A stretch of 64,000 nucleotides of DNA from Planococcus glaciei (GTDB taxonomy: Bacteria > Bacillota > Bacilli > Bacillales_A > Planococcaceae), in the NCBI RefSeq assembly GCF_900099655.1, contig NZ_FNDC01000008.1, positions 1 to 64,000 on the forward strand, read 5' to 3'. Of the stretch, positions 34,829 through 42,991 are shown one piece after another; the first letter of the stretch is position 1; each line of letters begins with the position of its first letter. The notes below the pieces were generated by a model. It did no database searches, had not been told where the DNA came from, and saw nothing but the letters and a program-made list of their open reading frames with translations. The position numbers and the translations under genes were made by a program.

Positions 34829-35725
34829 ATGTCAAAGAACAAGCAATTTAAAGCGCTGCTTCAGCAGCCGAATGCATTTATTCTGCCGGGTGCTTATGAC
34901 GGCATGACGGCGCGTTTAATAGAAGAAACCGGATTTCCCGCGATCTATGCGACGGGTGCGGGCATCTCCAATGCGCAGCTCGGATGGGCGGACGTCGGGC
35001 TGACGGCTGTCACGGAAATTGCGGATGTTGTCAGCCGCATGTCGGACGTGACGAATGTGCCGATCGTCGTCGATGGCGATACCGGATTCGGCAACGCCAT
35101 CAATTTGATGCGCACCGTGAAACAGCTGGAACGTGCCGGTGCATCTGCGATCCAGTTTGAAGACCAAGTGGCTCCGAAAAAATGCGGCCATTTTGGCGGC
35201 AAGCAGGTCATTTCAAAAGAAGAAATGGTTTACAAGATCAAAGCGGCGGTGGACACGCGGAAAGACGATGACCTGTCTATCATTGCCCGGACCGACGCAC
35301 TGGCCGTTTACGGCATGGGCGAAGCGCTGGAACGGGCCAATGCCTATAAAGAAGCGGGCGCAGATGTGATTTTTGTGGAAGCGCCGACAACAGTCGCGCA
35401 ACTGCTGGAAATTACCGCCAACGTGCCGGACATTCCGCATATCATCAATATGGTGGAAGGCGGCAGTACACCGCTTGTGTCATTGGAAGAAGCGGAGGAG
35501 ATGGGCTTTCACATCATGCTTTGCGCCAATACGGTGCTGCGTTCCGCCATCAAAGGGATACAGGAAAGCCTGCGTGTCTTGAAGCAGGACCGTTCCCAGC
35601 AGAACATCCATGACTTGATCTGCACCTGGGAAGAAAGGCAAGAACTGTTCAAACTGAAGCAAATCAAACAATGGGAAAAAGACTACCTGGAATTTGAAGC
35701 AGCAGAGGGGGCGCCGAAAAGATGA
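34829..35725 (+). CDS. Isocitrate lyase / PEP mutase-family lyase
   Basis: 298 residues of the ICL/PEPM barrel family, which includes methylisocitrate lyase, 2,3-dimethylmalate lyase and oxaloacetate decarboxylase. Marks: LPGAYDGMTARLIEETGF, the metal-binding VVDGDTGFGNAINLM, the catalytic loop KKCGH (Cys near residue 117), and IIARTDALAVYG. The GKQVI stretch after KKCGH suits the C-C lyases. It probably splits a substituted malate or citrate-like acid formed from the aromatic side chain; the substrate is unknown. It overlaps the next gene by 4 bases and follows the FAD synthetase-like gene by 18. Confidence 0.88.
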   Translation: MSKNKQFKALLQQPNAFILPGAYDGMTARLIEETGFPAIYATGAGISNAQLGWADVGLTAVTEIADVVSRMSDVTNVPIVVDGDTGFGNAINLMRTVKQLERAGASAIQFEDQVAPKKCGHFGGKQVISKEEMVYKIKAAVDTRKDDDLSIIARTDALAVYGMGEALERANAYKEAGADVIFVEAPTTVAQLLEITANVPDIPHIINMVEGGSTPLVSLEEAEEMGFHIMLCANTVLRSAIKGIQESLRVLKQDRSQQNIHDLICTWEERQELFKLKQIKQWEKDYLEFEAAEGAPKR

Positions 35726-37143
35726 CAAGAGAAGTGGATTACGATATCGCCATCATTGGCTGCGGAGCTGCAGGGACAGCAGCGGCTTTGTCAGCAGCGG
35801 AAAAAGCGAAAGAACAAGACAAAGATATCCGGATTGCCATCATTGAACGGGCGGATTTCGATAACCGCGGCGGCAATTCGCGCTGGACAGCAGCTTATAT
35901 GCGGATGGAAAACATCGATCAGCCGGCTGCAAACTTTAAAGAAGACATGCTGGCTTTTTCGGATAATTTTTCCGACCGGGCCTACATTGAAACCTTGTAC
36001 GATGAAGCCGGCCCGACATTGCGCTGGGTGGAATCGAAAGGCGTCGAATTCGGCTATTTGCCGACGATGTTTTTGACCGCATCAAAACCGCGTCTGTTGC
36101 CGGTAGGCGGCGGGCGGGCATTGATCGATACCTTGTCGCTTCGCGCACGCGCACTGAATGTCGAAATCATTTACGAAGCGACTGCCTGGGATTTGCAACT
36201 CGGTGAAGAAGGCACTGTTGAAAGCTTGAAAATCCGCGTAAAAGGGGGAGACAGCATCACTTTGAACGTGAATGCCGTTATTTTGGCAGCTGGCGGTTTC
36301 CAAGGCAGCCAGGAAATGATGGCCCAGTATATCGGCCGCGACGCGCACAAGATTCCGCCGGTTGCGGAAGGCGGCTATTACAACAAAGGCGAAGGCATCC
36401 GAATGGCGCAGCAATTAGGCGCAAAAGGGACCGGGCAATGGGACTCGTTCCATGCCGAACCGGTGGATCCGCGCAGCAAACGCGAAGAAGCCGGCGTCAT
36501 GACTTATCCATACGCCATTCTGGTGAACCAGCACGGAGAACGCTTTACCGATGAAGGGGAAACGACAATCGATGAGCAGTATGAAGCTGTAGCCCGGAAA
36601 ATCTTCTACGACCAGCCGGGGCATATCGCGTACATGATTTCCGACCAGAAAATGTACGACATCCCGAATTACGAAGAAGCGCTGCAAACCGAACAGCCGC
36701 CGATCGTCTCCGACACGATTGAAGGTTTGGCCCTACAGTTGAACATCAAACCGGAAAACTTGAAACAGACGGTCGACGACTTTAATGCAGCCGTGCAGCC
36801 GGGACAATTTCTTTGGAATGTAAAAGACGGCAAGCAGGCAGTCGGCATCCAGCCGCCAAAATCCAACTGGGCGATTCCGATTGACCAAGGCCCGTTTATC
36901 GCTTATCCAATCGTCTGCTGCAACGTCTTCACGAACGGCGGCATCGCAACGGACATCCATGGCCGCGTCGTTTCCAATGACAACGAGCCGATTCCGGGGT
37001 TATACGCAGCCGGCGAAATGACCGGTTTGTACTACGGCAAATATCCGGGCGGTACATCGGTATTGCGCAGCCTCGTGTTCGGAAAACGGGCCGGGGAGCA
37101 CGCCGTCGAGTATATCGCTTCATCAGTGAAAACTTATTCATAA
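35722..37143 (+). CDS. FAD-dependent dehydrogenase, TcuA/fumarate-reductase flavoprotein type (1)
   Basis: 473 residues. The N-terminal dinucleotide-binding fold is YDIAIIGCGAAGTAAALSAA; later come NRGGNSRWTAAYMRME, AVILAAGGFQG, and the C-terminal FAD motif PGLYAAGEMTGLYYGKYPGG. This is the family of tricarballylate dehydrogenase TcuA, 3-ketosteroid dehydrogenases and fumarate reductase. It should introduce or remove a double bond next to a carbonyl. It overlaps the lyase gene by 4 bases, implying coupled synthesis, and the SDR gene follows by 18. Two further members of this superfamily are encoded at 38373 and 46417. Confidence 0.88.
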   Translation: MTREVDYDIAIIGCGAAGTAAALSAAEKAKEQDKDIRIAIIERADFDNRGGNSRWTAAYMRMENIDQPAANFKEDMLAFSDNFSDRAYIETLYDEAGPTLRWVESKGVEFGYLPTMFLTASKPRLLPVGGGRALIDTLSLRARALNVEIIYEATAWDLQLGEEGTVESLKIRVKGGDSITLNVNAVILAAGGFQGSQEMMAQYIGRDAHKIPPVAEGGYYNKGEGIRMAQQLGAKGTGQWDSFHAEPVDPRSKREEAGVMTYPYAILVNQHGERFTDEGETTIDEQYEAVARKIFYDQPGHIAYMISDQKMYDIPNYEEALQTEQPPIVSDTIEGLALQLNIKPENLKQTVDDFNAAVQPGQFLWNVKDGKQAVGIQPPKSNWAIPIDQGPFIAYPIVCCNVFTNGGIATDIHGRVVSNDNEPIPGLYAAGEMTGLYYGKYPGGTSVLRSLVFGKRAGEHAVEYIASSVKTYS

Positions 37144-37161
37144 AGTGAGGAGGTGCAGCCC

Positions 37162-37902
37162 ATGTTAACAGGAAAAGTGGCGTTCGTCACAGGCGGCGGC
37201 CGGGGAATTGGCCGGGAAACTTGCCTGCTTTTGGCATCATACGGAGCAAATGTAGCCGTATGCGCCAGAAGCGAAGAAGAATGCAACGAAGTCGTCCAGA
37301 CAATTGACCATCAATATGGCTTAGAAGCCATCGCCGTCATTTGCGATGTTGGCGATGAAGCGGCTGTGGACCAGGCAATTGCACAAGTGAAGCAGCGCTT
37401 CGGAAAAATTGATATGCTGATCAACAATGCCGGCGTCATGAGCATGAAGCCGATCACCGAATTGTCCGTGGAAGAATGGAAATGGGTCCATGACATCAAT
37501 GTCCACGCGCCGTTTTATTTGAGCAAAGCGGTCGTGCCGGAAATGATTGAAAGGCGGGACGGCGTCATCATCAATATTTCGTCCATCTGGGGCACAAAAG
37601 GCGGCCCGAACCGCTCCGCCTATATTTCATCCAAACATGCTATCATCGGTTTTTCAAAAGCGCTCGGCGAAGAATTGAAGCCGTACGGCGTCCGGGTCAA
37701 CGCCGTTTGCCCGGGGCCCGTCGATACGCAAATGATGGCGGTGCTTGGCGCAGGCGTCAACAAATCCAGTTGGCTGCAGCCGATCGATATCGCACACGTC
37801 ATCGTGGATCTTTGTTTACCGAAAATGAAAGCCGTCACCGCTTCTTCGATTGAAGCATTCGGCTACGGCCAGCCGGTCGCAGTTACACCACAAACAAACT
37901 AA
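37162..37902 (+). CDS. Short-chain dehydrogenase/reductase (SDR)
   Basis: 246 residues of the classical SDR type. The cofactor loop TGGGRGIGRETCLL is at the N-terminus, then NNAGVMS, the catalytic Ser in INISSIWG, and Tyr/Lys in SAYISSKHA. The C-terminal region has the usual PGPVDTQM. It oxidises or reduces a hydroxyl/keto group of a pathway intermediate. ATG 37162 has GAGGAGG 8 bases upstream; the in-frame GTG 37153 overlaps that site. The gene ends 15 bases before the GlcG/HbpS-type gene. Confidence 0.92.
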   Translation: MLTGKVAFVTGGGRGIGRETCLLLASYGANVAVCARSEEECNEVVQTIDHQYGLEAIAVICDVGDEAAVDQAIAQVKQRFGKIDMLINNAGVMSMKPITELSVEEWKWVHDINVHAPFYLSKAVVPEMIERRDGVIINISSIWGTKGGPNRSAYISSKHAIIGFSKALGEELKPYGVRVNAVCPGPVDTQMMAVLGAGVNKSSWLQPIDIAHVIVDLCLPKMKAVTASSIEAFGYGQPVAVTPQTN

Positions 37903-37917
37903 AAGGGGTAGATTATC

Positions 37918-38367
37918 ATTAGCGAATTCATCACAGCAATCGAGTCGAAAAACATCAGCCTGGCATTAGCCACTAAACTACTGGAAGCGGCAGCTGAAAA
38001 AGGAAAAGAAATGGGCATTCCCTTCAGCATCGCCATCGTCGACCGCGTCGGCAACTTGAAAGCTTTCTCGGCAATGGACAATGCACCGGTATTAAGCCTG
38101 GAAATTGCACAGAACAAAGCATTTTCAGCAGCAACTTACAACCGTGCGACCCACGAATGGTACGACCGCTTGAAAGACGATCCGCCGTTGTTGCACGGCT
38201 TGGTCCACACAGAGCGATTGGTAATCTTTGGCGGCGGCTATCCGATCAAACTCAATGATGAATTGATCGGCGGCATCGGTGTCAGCGGCGGCCACTATTC
38301 CCACGATATGCAAGTTTGCGAAGCGGCTTTAGAGGTATTGAACGAATTGACTTCAAAGGTAGTGTAA
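37918..38367 (+). CDS. GlcG/HbpS-family (DUF336) protein with an ATT start codon
   Basis: 149 residues. It carries the family pattern ISLALATKLLEAAAEKGKEM, PFSIAIVDRVGNLKAFSAMD and GGGYPIKLNDELIGGIGVSGG. Members bind heme or act in glycolate- and aromatic-type operons with unclear roles. The first ATG (38011) would remove the conserved ISLALATKLL region. Between the upstream in-frame TAG (37909) and that ATG there is no ATG, GTG or TTG. ATT 37918, 9 bases after AAAAGGGG, is perfectly placed and gives a full-length protein. Near-cognate ATT starts are known, as in infC. It ends 5 bases before the next gene's start. Confidence 0.8.
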   Translation: MSEFITAIESKNISLALATKLLEAAAEKGKEMGIPFSIAIVDRVGNLKAFSAMDNAPVLSLEIAQNKAFSAATYNRATHEWYDRLKDDPPLLHGLVHTERLVIFGGGYPIKLNDELIGGIGVSGGHYSHDMQVCEAALEVLNELTSKVV

Positions 38368-38372
38368 AGCCT

Positions 38373-39752
38373 ATGGGAGAAACGTATAACTTGATCATTG
38401 TCGGTGCCGGTATGGCGGGCTTGTGTGCGGCGGCGGAAGCGGCTGCACAGGGAGCAGCTGTCCTCGTGCTTGAAAAAGAAGCGGATTTCGGCGGCAGTTC
38501 ACTGCTCAGCGGGCGCTATATGGCGTTCGCCGGAACCGATCTCCAGCAGCAAGAAGGCATCAACGATGAATCCCGATTCCTGGTCGACGATATGCTCGCA
38601 GTCGGCCAAGGGAAGAATGAAACCGAGTTGGTGGAAGCATACGGTGAGCATCAGTTGGAAACTTTTGAATGGCTTGTTTCCAAAGGAGTGGAGTTTCATA
38701 AAGTCCAGGCAGTGAGCGGCCATAGCGTTCCGCGGGGCCACACGATTACGCCGCAGCAAGCCATTACGGCTTTGTACCGAGCGGCTGCCGGGTCCGGAAC
38801 GGTATCATTTAAAACCGGGGCGTCCGTCAAGCGGCTGCGTAAAGATGAAAATGGACGAGTTTCACATGTGATTTTTGAACATGGCGGCCAAACGGAAACC
38901 GCGACGGCTGAGAATGGGGTACTGCTCACGTCTGGCGGCTTTTCAAGAAGCGAAGACCTGCTCCAAAACTTTGCACCGCATTTATCCGGTGCCATCCGCA
39001 TCGGCGGCAAAGGGAATGTTGGGGACGGCATCAAACTGGCCAGTGAACAAGGGGCCTGGCTGCGTGATTTTCCTTATTTAAAAGGGACATACGGCTTTCA
39101 TCCGAGCGCAGACGGACCCAGAAAATCGCAGGCCTTGGCATTTTACAAAGGCGCCATCATCATCAATAAATTCGCAGAGCGTTTTGTCAATGAGTCGATC
39201 TCCTATAAGCTGATCGGTACGGAAGCTTTGCTTCAGCCGGAAGGCATCACGTACCAGGTCTGGGACCAGTCGATTATGAACGGAGGAGTCTCGAGAGATG
39301 CTCTTTATGACTTTGACAAGCTGCTGGCTCTCGGCTTGATCGAAAAGGCGGATACGCTTGAAAGGCTGGCGGAAATCATCGAAGTTCCCGCTGAACAGTT
39401 GAAAGCCACTATAAATGAGTATAATCGCGATATCCAAAACGGCGGAGACCAAAAATTCGGCCGCAGCACATTGACGCACCATTTCGGAACGCCGGCGCCG
39501 ATCGGCAATGCTCCATTTTACGCAATGCGGACAACCGTAGCGATGCTGGCAACATATGCCGGTGTCAGCGTCGACCCATCCGCTCAAGTCTTGAATGCGT
39601 TCAATGAACCGATTGAAGGACTGTATGCGGCCGGCGAAATCGCCGGCGGATTCCACGGCGCAGGATACATGACAGGAAGTTCTCTCGGCAAAGCCGCTAT
39701 TTTTGGCAGGATAGCCGTTCAAACCGCATTACAAAAACAAGCTGTACTTTAG
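38373..39752 (+). CDS. FAD-dependent dehydrogenase, fumarate-reductase/KstD-like flavoprotein (2)
   Basis: 459 residues. The N-terminal FAD fold is NLIIVGAGMAGLCAAAEAAA with LEKEADFGGSS; GVLLTSGGFSRSEDL lies mid-protein, and the C-terminal LYAAGEIAGGFHGAGYMTGS contains the Arg/His region typical of flavocytochrome c-like fumarate reductases. It probably reduces or forms an alpha,beta double bond. ATG 38373 begins MGETYNLIIVG; an in-frame TTG at 38316 would read back into the previous gene. It is 5 bases from the GlcG-type gene and 10 bases before the racemase-family gene. Diverged strongly from 35722. Confidence 0.87.
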   Translation: MGETYNLIIVGAGMAGLCAAAEAAAQGAAVLVLEKEADFGGSSLLSGRYMAFAGTDLQQQEGINDESRFLVDDMLAVGQGKNETELVEAYGEHQLETFEWLVSKGVEFHKVQAVSGHSVPRGHTITPQQAITALYRAAAGSGTVSFKTGASVKRLRKDENGRVSHVIFEHGGQTETATAENGVLLTSGGFSRSEDLLQNFAPHLSGAIRIGGKGNVGDGIKLASEQGAWLRDFPYLKGTYGFHPSADGPRKSQALAFYKGAIIINKFAERFVNESISYKLIGTEALLQPEGITYQVWDQSIMNGGVSRDALYDFDKLLALGLIEKADTLERLAEIIEVPAEQLKATINEYNRDIQNGGDQKFGRSTLTHHFGTPAPIGNAPFYAMRTTVAMLATYAGVSVDPSAQVLNAFNEPIEGLYAAGEIAGGFHGAGYMTGSSLGKAAIFGRIAVQTALQKQAVL

Positions 39753-39762
39753 GGGGATGGAT

Positions 39763-40614
39763 GTGTTGAAAATATGGCATCAAAGTTTGACATCGATCGA
39801 GCACGTGCCGGCTTACCGGGATGCGGTCATCGGCCATATCCAGAAAGTGGCGCGCCCGGACGTGGAAATTGTGCTGCACGGCATGGCCAGTGAAACTTAT
39901 CCGAGCGATTATCCCGGCCATTTTATCACGTATTCCTATTTGCAGAACCTGCACAAAGAACAGTTTATCCGCAACGCCTTGATTGCCGAAAGCGCCGGCT
40001 ACGATTGCATGTTCATCGGCACCATTCCGGACGTCGGTTTGCTGGAAGCGCGGGCATTGGTCGACATCCCGGTGATTGGCTACGGACAGGCTTCTTTCCA
40101 TATTGCTTCGATGCTCGGAGACCGCATCGGCATCGTCAATTTCCTGGAACCGCTGGCGGACCAATTGCGCAGCAATGCCGAACGCTACGGACTTGGCGGA
40201 AAACTCGGGCCGATTGTCCAGACGTCGATCGGGTTCTACGATGTGCTGGCCGGTTTTGAAAATCCACAGCCGGTCATTGACAGCTTTATTGCCAGCGCGG
40301 AGAAAGCCATCGCTCTTGGCGCTGATGTGATTGTGCCGGGCGAAGGCCCATTGAATGTCTTTTTGGCTGCTCATGGCATTTCCCGGATCGGCGATGTGCC
40401 GGTAGTCGATTCTTTTGCGGCCGGGATCAAAATGTGTGAAAGCCTAACCGATTTAAAAGTGAATTCAGGCGTCACGATGACCCGTAAAGGTTTCTTTAAT
40501 GCCAAGCCGCCGGAAGAGGCAGTGAAAAAACTGCGCGCGTTCTACAATCAGGAAAGCGAGATTCATGCCGGCTTGGATTACGGCTTATCTGTTAAAGCAG
40601 GCGTTAATATCTGA
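39763..40614 (+). CDS. Asp/Glu/hydantoin racemase-superfamily enzyme
   Basis: 283 residues. Two cysteine-type active-site regions are expected in this fold. Here the sequence has IAESAGYDCMFIGTIPDVGL and the later VIVPGEGPLNVFLAA, so the second Cys of typical racemases appears replaced by Gly/Glu, hinting at an altered chemistry such as a maleate isomerase- or decarboxylase-like step. GTG 39763 lies 6 bases after AGGGGG and gives MLKIWHQS; ATG 39757 touches the ribosome binding site. It is the last gene of the second aromatic operon, followed by a terminator. Family assignment is by overall pattern. Confidence 0.75.
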   Translation: MLKIWHQSLTSIEHVPAYRDAVIGHIQKVARPDVEIVLHGMASETYPSDYPGHFITYSYLQNLHKEQFIRNALIAESAGYDCMFIGTIPDVGLLEARALVDIPVIGYGQASFHIASMLGDRIGIVNFLEPLADQLRSNAERYGLGGKLGPIVQTSIGFYDVLAGFENPQPVIDSFIASAEKAIALGADVIVPGEGPLNVFLAAHGISRIGDVPVVDSFAAGIKMCESLTDLKVNSGVTMTRKGFFNAKPPEEAVKKLRAFYNQESEIHAGLDYGLSVKAGVNI

Positions 40615-40620
40615 CTTGGC

Positions 40621-40656
40621 AGAAACACTTCCGGCTTTGGGCTGGAGGTGTTTTCT
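40621..40656 (+). terminator. Terminator of the second aromatic operon
   Basis: AGAAACACTTCC and GGAGGTGTTTTCT form an interrupted stem around an 11-base loop. T-run is short, so it may be moderate in strength. Confidence 0.65.
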
Positions 40657-40686
40657 CTGTGGAGCCGTCATTTGAAAAATAAATGA

Positions 40687-40713
40687 GAAATATTTCAGTT
40701 TATTTTGTATAAT
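40687..40713 (+). promoter_or_regulatory. Possible promoter of the aromatic regulator gene
   Basis: TATAAT at 40708-40713 is a consensus -10. The palindrome GAAATATTTC (40687-40696) lies just before it; its right half with CAGT recurs at about 32972 in front of the second operon. No good -35 is seen, which would fit an activator-dependent or weak promoter. Confidence 0.35.
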
Positions 40714-40813
40714 CCATATAAGCATAAATTTATTATGTTTTGCGCAAGGGAATGGGATAAAAGTTCTGGAGTTCGTTTATTCATAGATATTGATGGCCAC
40801 AAGGGGGATTTTC

Positions 40814-42646
40814 ATGAGAAAACTGGAAACGTTCGATCAAATGGAAGATAAAAAAATCTCGACGACTTCTGCAACTTTCGGGTTGTTAAGAAAAGAGCTG
40901 ATTGAAAACCTGGGAGTTCAGCGGGCCAAGTCGTTTTTGCTCAAATATGGATGGAATCTTGGGAAAGCCCATGCCATCGATGTCTTGAAAGTCGGTGGGA
41001 CAACAGAAGAAATGCTGGAAAAAGCCGGAGCGCTGCATTACGAAACGGGGCAAATATCGGGTTTGGTATCCAATCGCGAAGTGATTGTGGATGAGAACGG
41101 GGAAGTGACAAGAATTTCAGCAAAAGGAGAATGGCTGGATTCCTTTGAAGTGGCTGAACACGTAAAAAATCACGGCATTTCCAATTGCCCGGTATGCCAT
41201 ACCTTAACCGGTTTTGGAAGCGGTTTCACTTCGACAATTACCGGCCGCCGCGTTTTCCTTCGGGAAATCGAATGCAGAGGAAAAGGAGACGCTTCCTGTA
41301 CGTTTGAAATGAGGCCCGAGGAAGATTGGGACGATGCCGACATGCAGAAAGAAATCCAGCTGTATCAGGAAAGCCGCTTTATCGATGAGCTCAATTTCAC
41401 GTATGAGCAGCTGCTGGAACAGAAAGATTTCATTGAGAAGGCTTCTACCTTCCATAATACACTCACAACAAGGCTGTCGGATGGAGATTCGATAGAAGAA
41501 ATGATCAGCACCATCTACGATACCTTGAACATTCCCGTTTCGATTGAGGATTTGAATTTCCATCCGCGCGTTTACCGGGGGATTGACGAAATCCAGTACA
41601 AGACTTTTAGTGAAGACTTTTATAACTCCATCAACAAAACCAAAAGCGGAAAAATCCTTTATTCATCTTATGACAAGACCTTTGTCATTCAAGGGAAAGC
41701 CCATAAACGCCTCGTGTCGCCGATCATTGTCCAGAAAAAGCCGATTGGCTATATCACATTCTTTTATCTGGACAAAGAGGCAGAAGCTGAAAATGATACC
41801 ATGTTTATCCAACGAGCTGCGACATCGGCCGCACTTTACTTTTTGAACGAGAAAACCAGTTTGGAAGCGGTTGAAAACATCAAGGCGTATTTCTTTGAGC
41901 AATTGCTGCAAAAGCAATATACTTCGATTCCGAGCATTGTTTACCGGGGCTATTATATGGGCATCGATTTAAAAGAACCTTTTTTCATCGCCAGCTTGAA
42001 ATGCACTTCCGAACACCTGGATGTCTCTAAAGTGGAGCTGCTGGACCAGATCATCCAGTCGATTACGCGCTATTTGGAAATGCAAAGCTATAAAATCCTC
42101 ATCACCGAATACGAGGGGGCGATTGTCATGCTGCTGCCGAAAGTGGACCGGCTCAACTATATGCTGGAAAATATTCTTAAGCATTTAAGCCATGAACATC
42201 GGCACATCGCGTTCCAAGTCGGAATGAGCAGCCAGCACGGCAGCATCGAGACGATTGATGAAGGGCTGGAGGAATCAAGAGTTGCGCTGCGCTTGAATAC
42301 GGCTGAGAAAATCGCTTCTTTCGAAGAAGTCAGCATCATCGGTTCGCTGATTAATTCCAAAAATATGCTGACCATCCGGCGCATTGCCAGAAAAGAATTG
42401 GAACCGATCTTGGAACTGAAAGACCACAAACGAGATGAACTCCTGAAAACTTTGTATGTGTTCCTGATGAACGGCGGCAATCTGCAGCAGTCGATCAGCG
42501 ATTTGTCGCTGTCGATGAGCGGCTTGATGTACCGCATCACGCGCATCGAGAAATTGCTGAACAAAGAACTGCGCAATCCAGCGGCAGCGTATGAGCTCCT
42601 GTTGATGCTCGATGCACTGAAAATCCTCGGCGACATAGACGTCTAG
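40814..42646 (+). CDS. Aromatic-sensing regulator: XylR_N + V4R sensor with PucR-type C-terminal helix-turn-helix
   Basis: 610 residues. The N-terminal half is an aromatic sensor: an XylR_N-like region (about 15-95, STTSATFGLLRKELIENLG) and a V4R domain (about 105-168). Cys128, Glu151, Cys154 and Cys162 have exactly the spacing I recall for the zinc site of the phenol sensor MopR. A helical linker and a GAF-like part follow. The C-terminus (LYVFLMNGGNLQQSISDLSL, MYRITRIEKLL) is a PucR-type helix-turn-helix. There is no sigma-54 AAA+ domain. ATG 40814 follows AAGGGGGATTTTC. It lies between the second and third aromatic operons and is their likely activator. Confidence 0.88.
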   Translation: MRKLETFDQMEDKKISTTSATFGLLRKELIENLGVQRAKSFLLKYGWNLGKAHAIDVLKVGGTTEEMLEKAGALHYETGQISGLVSNREVIVDENGEVTRISAKGEWLDSFEVAEHVKNHGISNCPVCHTLTGFGSGFTSTITGRRVFLREIECRGKGDASCTFEMRPEEDWDDADMQKEIQLYQESRFIDELNFTYEQLLEQKDFIEKASTFHNTLTTRLSDGDSIEEMISTIYDTLNIPVSIEDLNFHPRVYRGIDEIQYKTFSEDFYNSINKTKSGKILYSSYDKTFVIQGKAHKRLVSPIIVQKKPIGYITFFYLDKEAEAENDTMFIQRAATSAALYFLNEKTSLEAVENIKAYFFEQLLQKQYTSIPSIVYRGYYMGIDLKEPFFIASLKCTSEHLDVSKVELLDQIIQSITRYLEMQSYKILITEYEGAIVMLLPKVDRLNYMLENILKHLSHEHRHIAFQVGMSSQHGSIETIDEGLEESRVALRLNTAEKIASFEEVSIIGSLINSKNMLTIRRIARKELEPILELKDHKRDELLKTLYVFLMNGGNLQQSISDLSLSMSGLMYRITRIEKLLNKELRNPAAAYELLLMLDALKILGDIDV

Positions 42647-42676
42647 AACATTTTAAAAAGCAACCGAATGTATAGG

Positions 42677-42719
42677 GCTATTCAAGAGTCTTTTCCGGAC
42701 TTTTGGATAGCTTTTTTTG
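42677..42719 (+). terminator. Terminator of the regulator gene
   Basis: GCTATTCAAGAGTC and GACTTTTGGATAGC (one mismatch pair region) around TTTTCCG, followed by TTTTTTTG. Confidence 0.88.
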
Positions 42720-42827
42720 TTTTTAACAGGCAGTAACAAATGCCGAAAACTGGTTTTTGATTTCAGTTATAACCGAATCAGACGAAACCATCTCTAAATT
42801 AACGCAATGGTGGGCGGCATTTATTGA

Positions 42828-42954
42828 AAAAAATTAACGGAAAAGAAATGAAAAAGACGATTCTTTCGATAAAAACTAACAATTTTTATTGGAAAAAGGG
42901 AGGAAATCGAATGGTTTTTCATCTTTAAATGATTCTGAAATTTCTTTAAATTAA
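42828..42954 (+). promoter_or_regulatory. Promoter region of the third aromatic operon with shared motifs
   Basis: AAAAAATTAACGG (42828-42840) and AAAAACTAAC (42871-42880) are about four helical turns apart. TTCTTTAAATTAA at 42942-42954 is identical to the copy at 32994-33006. The same combination precedes the second operon, so one regulator probably controls both. No gene lies in 42720-42991. Confidence 0.5.
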
Positions 42955-42991
42955 GGGTAGCAAGAAAAAGAATCAGAGGAGTGAACCCAAT

